7,491 nucleotides of DNA from Sedimentisphaerales bacterium (lineage in GTDB: Bacteria > Planctomycetota > Phycisphaerae > Sedimentisphaerales > Anaerobacaceae). Under the pieces are notes generated by a model. That model saw nothing but the letters and a program-made list of their open reading frames with translations. It searched no databases and was not told where the DNA came from. Below are positions 5,258-7,491 of the stretch, one piece after another; the first letter of the stretch is position 1; the number at the start of each line of letters is the position of its first letter. Position numbers and translations under genes: made by a program. The stretch covers positions 1 to 7,491 of the forward strand of contig JAFGTU010000230.1 of NCBI GenBank assembly GCA_016933985.1, written 5' to 3'.

Positions 5258-7491
5258 TCAAGGCGTTTTGCCTTCCAGCCAGTATTTGGCGCAGCGCGTA
5301 AAGTCATCAAATTGCACAATGCCGTTGCGGCTGAAATCCGTGTCTAAACGGTCGCCTGTATGCAGCCAGCTTAGTGCAAACAATGAGAAGTCCGCCCAGT
5401 CAACTGTATGGTCGCCGGTCAGGTCGCAGTCGCTGCGTCCGAGCAGCCGGTCCTCGAAGACATTCGTATTACGTGGATTGACGCTGCGCATCGGCCAGTC
5501 GCTGTTCTCGCGGTAAGCCAGCGTTGGCAGGTCCCAGACATAGACAGTGCCTACCATTGTCGCTGCAATCAGCTCAAACAGCCCGTCGCCATCGATGTCC
5601 CCAATGCTTACGCCCGATGTCGAAGCGAAGCTCATCTTCTTTGGGAATCCCGGCACAAGCTCGCCGTCGCCGCTGCACGCATAGACCGAGCCGTCGAAGG
5701 CGGTGAAGCAGACATCCTGCCGGCCGTCGTTGTCCACATCGACAATCGCAGGCGTGCCGTTGGGCCACTGCTGCAAATCGAGAGGCCAGCCCGGCAGAGT
5801 CGTGCCGTTTAGGCTTTTCACATATACCCGGTACAAGCCCGCCACCGGGCGATGGTTGGCCAGGACTATTATTTCAGGTTGGCCGTCGCCGTTGATGTCA
5901 CCGAGGCAGTAGCCGAAGATTTGGGTGTCATAGTTGCCGATAGCAATCGGGAAGCCCGGATACGAGCTGCCGTTGTGGTGATAGCAGTGGATGTAACTCT
6001 GGTATCCCGTTGTGCCGATGACGACCTCCAGATCGCCGTCGCGGTCCAAATCAACGAGAAAGGGCGGAGCGGAAATATCCTCATTGTACAGGTTGCGCAG
6101 GGTAACGGGATAGCCGGCCTCTTCGATGCCGCTTCCATCGAGCACGTGAAGGCGAATGCTGGCGTATCCGAGCTTTGAGACCGCGACTATCTCCTTTTGT
6201 CCGTCGGCGTCGATGTCGCCGAAGGACAGCAAGCGCACGGACTCGGTGCTGTCGGCAAAATCACGGGTGAACAGTTTGACGCCGGAGTGATCAAAGGCGG
6301 AAATTCGGTAGTAATCTGCGGTGTTGCCCTTAGTATGGGCGGCAACCGCCTCCAAAGTCCCGTTGCCATCCAGGTCGGCCAGGACAAAGGGCAGCTCATG
6401 CGCGTTCGACGGAGTTTCGATCGCCTGTTTAGGAAAACCGCTTAAGCACGATCCGTCGAAGCTCTTTGCATTGAAGGACCACACAGTTGAAGGGCTGCCG
6501 TAATAGTCCGGCCAATAGTCCCGCAAAGTCCAGAGAATTTCGGTGTTGCCGTCGTTGTCAACATCAGCCACCGCCGGCCCCGGGAAAGAGGCATTGCTGG
6601 CGAAGGCCGGATATTCGAGCTGGACTGTCGGCCAGCCCGGAAGAATCGTCCCGTCTCCTCTTAGGCCGAAGGTGTGGCCGATGCTGCACAGGAATATTTC
6701 GTCGCTTCCGTCGCCGTCCGCGTCGGCGGGCGTTGCGTTGAACGATGCGCCGAGGATGAAGCCGCCCAGGCGAAAGACGTTTCCACCCAGCCGGACCGGC
6801 CAACCCGGGTGAAGGTCCGGCTCCGCCCAAAACACGGTATGTTCAATCGCCGTTCTCGTCCCGTCATTGACGCTAAGCCGAACGTGGTACGGCCCCTGTT
6901 TGTCGGATAGATCGACCTGGCCCAGCAGGCCGTCCGTTACAGAACCGCCCTGGCTGATAGTGCTCCACACGCTCGGATAATATCCTTCTCCAACCTCCAG
7001 GGTATAAGAGTCGCCGTCTGCCGTGCCGAAAATCGGGAGGTTCTGGTCTGTTGCAATGGGCTCAGAGTCGTCCTCGGGCTGAAATATGCCGGCGTTGACG
7101 TCGGAGACATACTCTACGGCGCCAAGTGCGTCTTCGGCGTCCAGTATTCCGGCGCCTATGTAGCTGTCGGTCGTCTGGGTTTCGCTTGCTGATGCCGCCA
7201 GTGCCCGGCGAACCGTGGTCTCGGACAGCGATGGATACTGCCCCAGAAGAAGCGCTGAGACGCCTGATGCAAAAGGACAGGCCATCGATGTGCCGTCGGA
7301 GCGGTAGTATTTTGCGCCGGTATCCCCCGGAGGGACAAAATGCGCGCCGTCGTTGTACATATCCGTTCCCATCGCTCGCAAGGAAAGTATATCAACACCT
7401 GGGGCGCTGAAATCCACCAGTGAGCCGAAGTTCGAAAATGACGCCCGCTTCAGGTCCGGCCCCAGCGCCGCCACCGTCAGGACTCCTCGAA
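5258..7491 (-). CDS. Secreted subtilisin-family (S8) protease with VCBS/FG-GAP propeller and dockerin-like C-terminus (5' end outside window)
   Basis: The frame is open from the window edge at 7491 to TGA at 5258, giving 743 visible residues; a GTG at 7474 is an internal Val, not a start. The visible end of the S8 domain shows RGVLTVAALGPD, ASFSNFGSLVDFSAPGVDI and GTSMACPFASGVSALLLG, with the catalytic Ser codon at 7288-7286. The catalytic Asp and His would lie upstream. A beta-sandwich module follows (about 7040-6840; IFGTADGDSYTLEVGEGYYP). Eight calcium-loop repeats of type DxDxDGxxE/D then occur with starts at 6724, 6565, 6376, 6217, 6052, 5899, 5740 and 5599, 47-63 residues apart and interleaved with GWP/GFP/GYP motifs; this suggests a beta-propeller. 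At 5431-5279 lie two dockerin-type loops (D-x-T-x-D...D and D-x-S-x-N...D), each followed by an aromatic helix ending in SW or YW. An extracellular or surface protease is likely; its substrate is unknown. No link to the metal operon is evident beyond same-strand adjacency. Confidence 0.93.
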   Translation of the reverse strand, partial: RGVLTVAALGPDLKRASFSNFGSLVDFSAPGVDILSLRAMGTDMYNDGAHFVPPGDTGAKYYRSDGTSMACPFASGVSALLLGQYPSLSETTVRRALAASASETQTTDSYIGAGILDAEDALGAVEYVSDVNAGIFQPEDDSEPIATDQNLPIFGTADGDSYTLEVGEGYYPSVWSTISQGGSVTDGLLGQVDLSDKQGPYHVRLSVNDGTRTAIEHTVFWAEPDLHPGWPVRLGGNVFRLGGFILGASFNATPADADGDGSDEIFLCSIGHTFGLRGDGTILPGWPTVQLEYPAFASNASFPGPAVADVDNDGNTEILWTLRDYWPDYYGSPSTVWSFNAKSFDGSCLSGFPKQAIETPSNAHELPFVLADLDGNGTLEAVAAHTKGNTADYYRISAFDHSGVKLFTRDFADSTESVRLLSFGDIDADGQKEIVAVSKLGYASIRLHVLDGSGIEEAGYPVTLRNLYNEDISAPPFLVDLDRDGDLEVVIGTTGYQSYIHCYHHNGSSYPGFPIAIGNYDTQIFGYCLGDINGDGQPEIIVLANHRPVAGLYRVYVKSLNGTTLPGWPLDLQQWPNGTPAIVDVDNDGRQDVCFTAFDGSVYACSGDGELVPGFPKKMSFASTSGVSIGDIDGDGLFELIAATMVGTVYVWDLPTLAYRENSDWPMRSVNPRNTNVFEDRLLGRSDCDLTGDHTVDWADFSLFALSWLHTGDRLDTDFSRNGIVQFDDFTRCAKYWLEGKTP

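Noticed and set aside
5260..5274. Hairpin AAGGC-GTTTT-GCCTT over the protease stop codon as a terminator
   Set aside because: The stem is 5 bp, lies inside the last codons, and no T-tract follows on the minus strand.
1..7491. CRISPR arrays, tRNA or rRNA genes, insertion sequences, transposases, attachment sites
   Set aside because: No regular short repeats with spacers, RNA-gene-like stretches, transposase motifs or flanking inverted repeats were seen on either strand.

Overview
The window carries one copper/silver-type efflux operon and the 3' part of a large secreted protease gene. All supported genes lie on the minus strand, so transcription runs from high to low coordinates. The best guess for the source is a Gram-negative bacterium of the Planctomycetota, probably near Phycisphaerae. 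The operon needs an inner and an outer membrane (RND pump, adaptor, TolC-type channel). The protease ends in a paired dockerin-like motif of the kind common on secreted proteins in that group. This placement is inference from protein style, not from a marker gene.

Layout in transcription order: (1) from 7491 to 5258, the C-terminal part of a subtilisin-family (S8) protease with a beta-sandwich module, eight VCBS/FG-GAP-type calcium-loop repeats and a dockerin-like C-terminus; its 5' end lies outside the window. (2) From 5257 to about 5110, a non-coding stretch leading into a promoter that contains a perfect 9-bp inverted repeat (5089-5109) matching the known form of a CsoR operator. (3) csoR (5059-4778), a copper-sensing repressor with the Cys-His-Cys metal site. 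(4) A TolC-family outer-membrane channel (4686-3346). (5) A CusB-type periplasmic adaptor with two heavy-metal-binding domains (3242-1752). (6) A small YHS-domain lipoprotein (1714-1388). (7) The first 413 codons of a CusA-type heavy-metal RND pump (1241-1), cut by the window edge.

Read together, genes 3-7 look like a self-regulated Cu(I)/Ag(I) export operon. CsoR would sit on its own promoter until Cu(I) loads its Cys/His site. The pump, adaptor and channel would then span both membranes. The YHS lipoprotein holds the place between adaptor and pump genes and may act as the periplasmic metal carrier, a role played by CusF in Escherichia coli. The unusual points are CsoR in place of the two-component CusRS regulator, the YHS lipoprotein in place of CusF, a second metal-binding domain inside the adaptor, and a 103-nt leader before the adaptor gene with short ORFs, one of them overlapping the adaptor start as ATGA.
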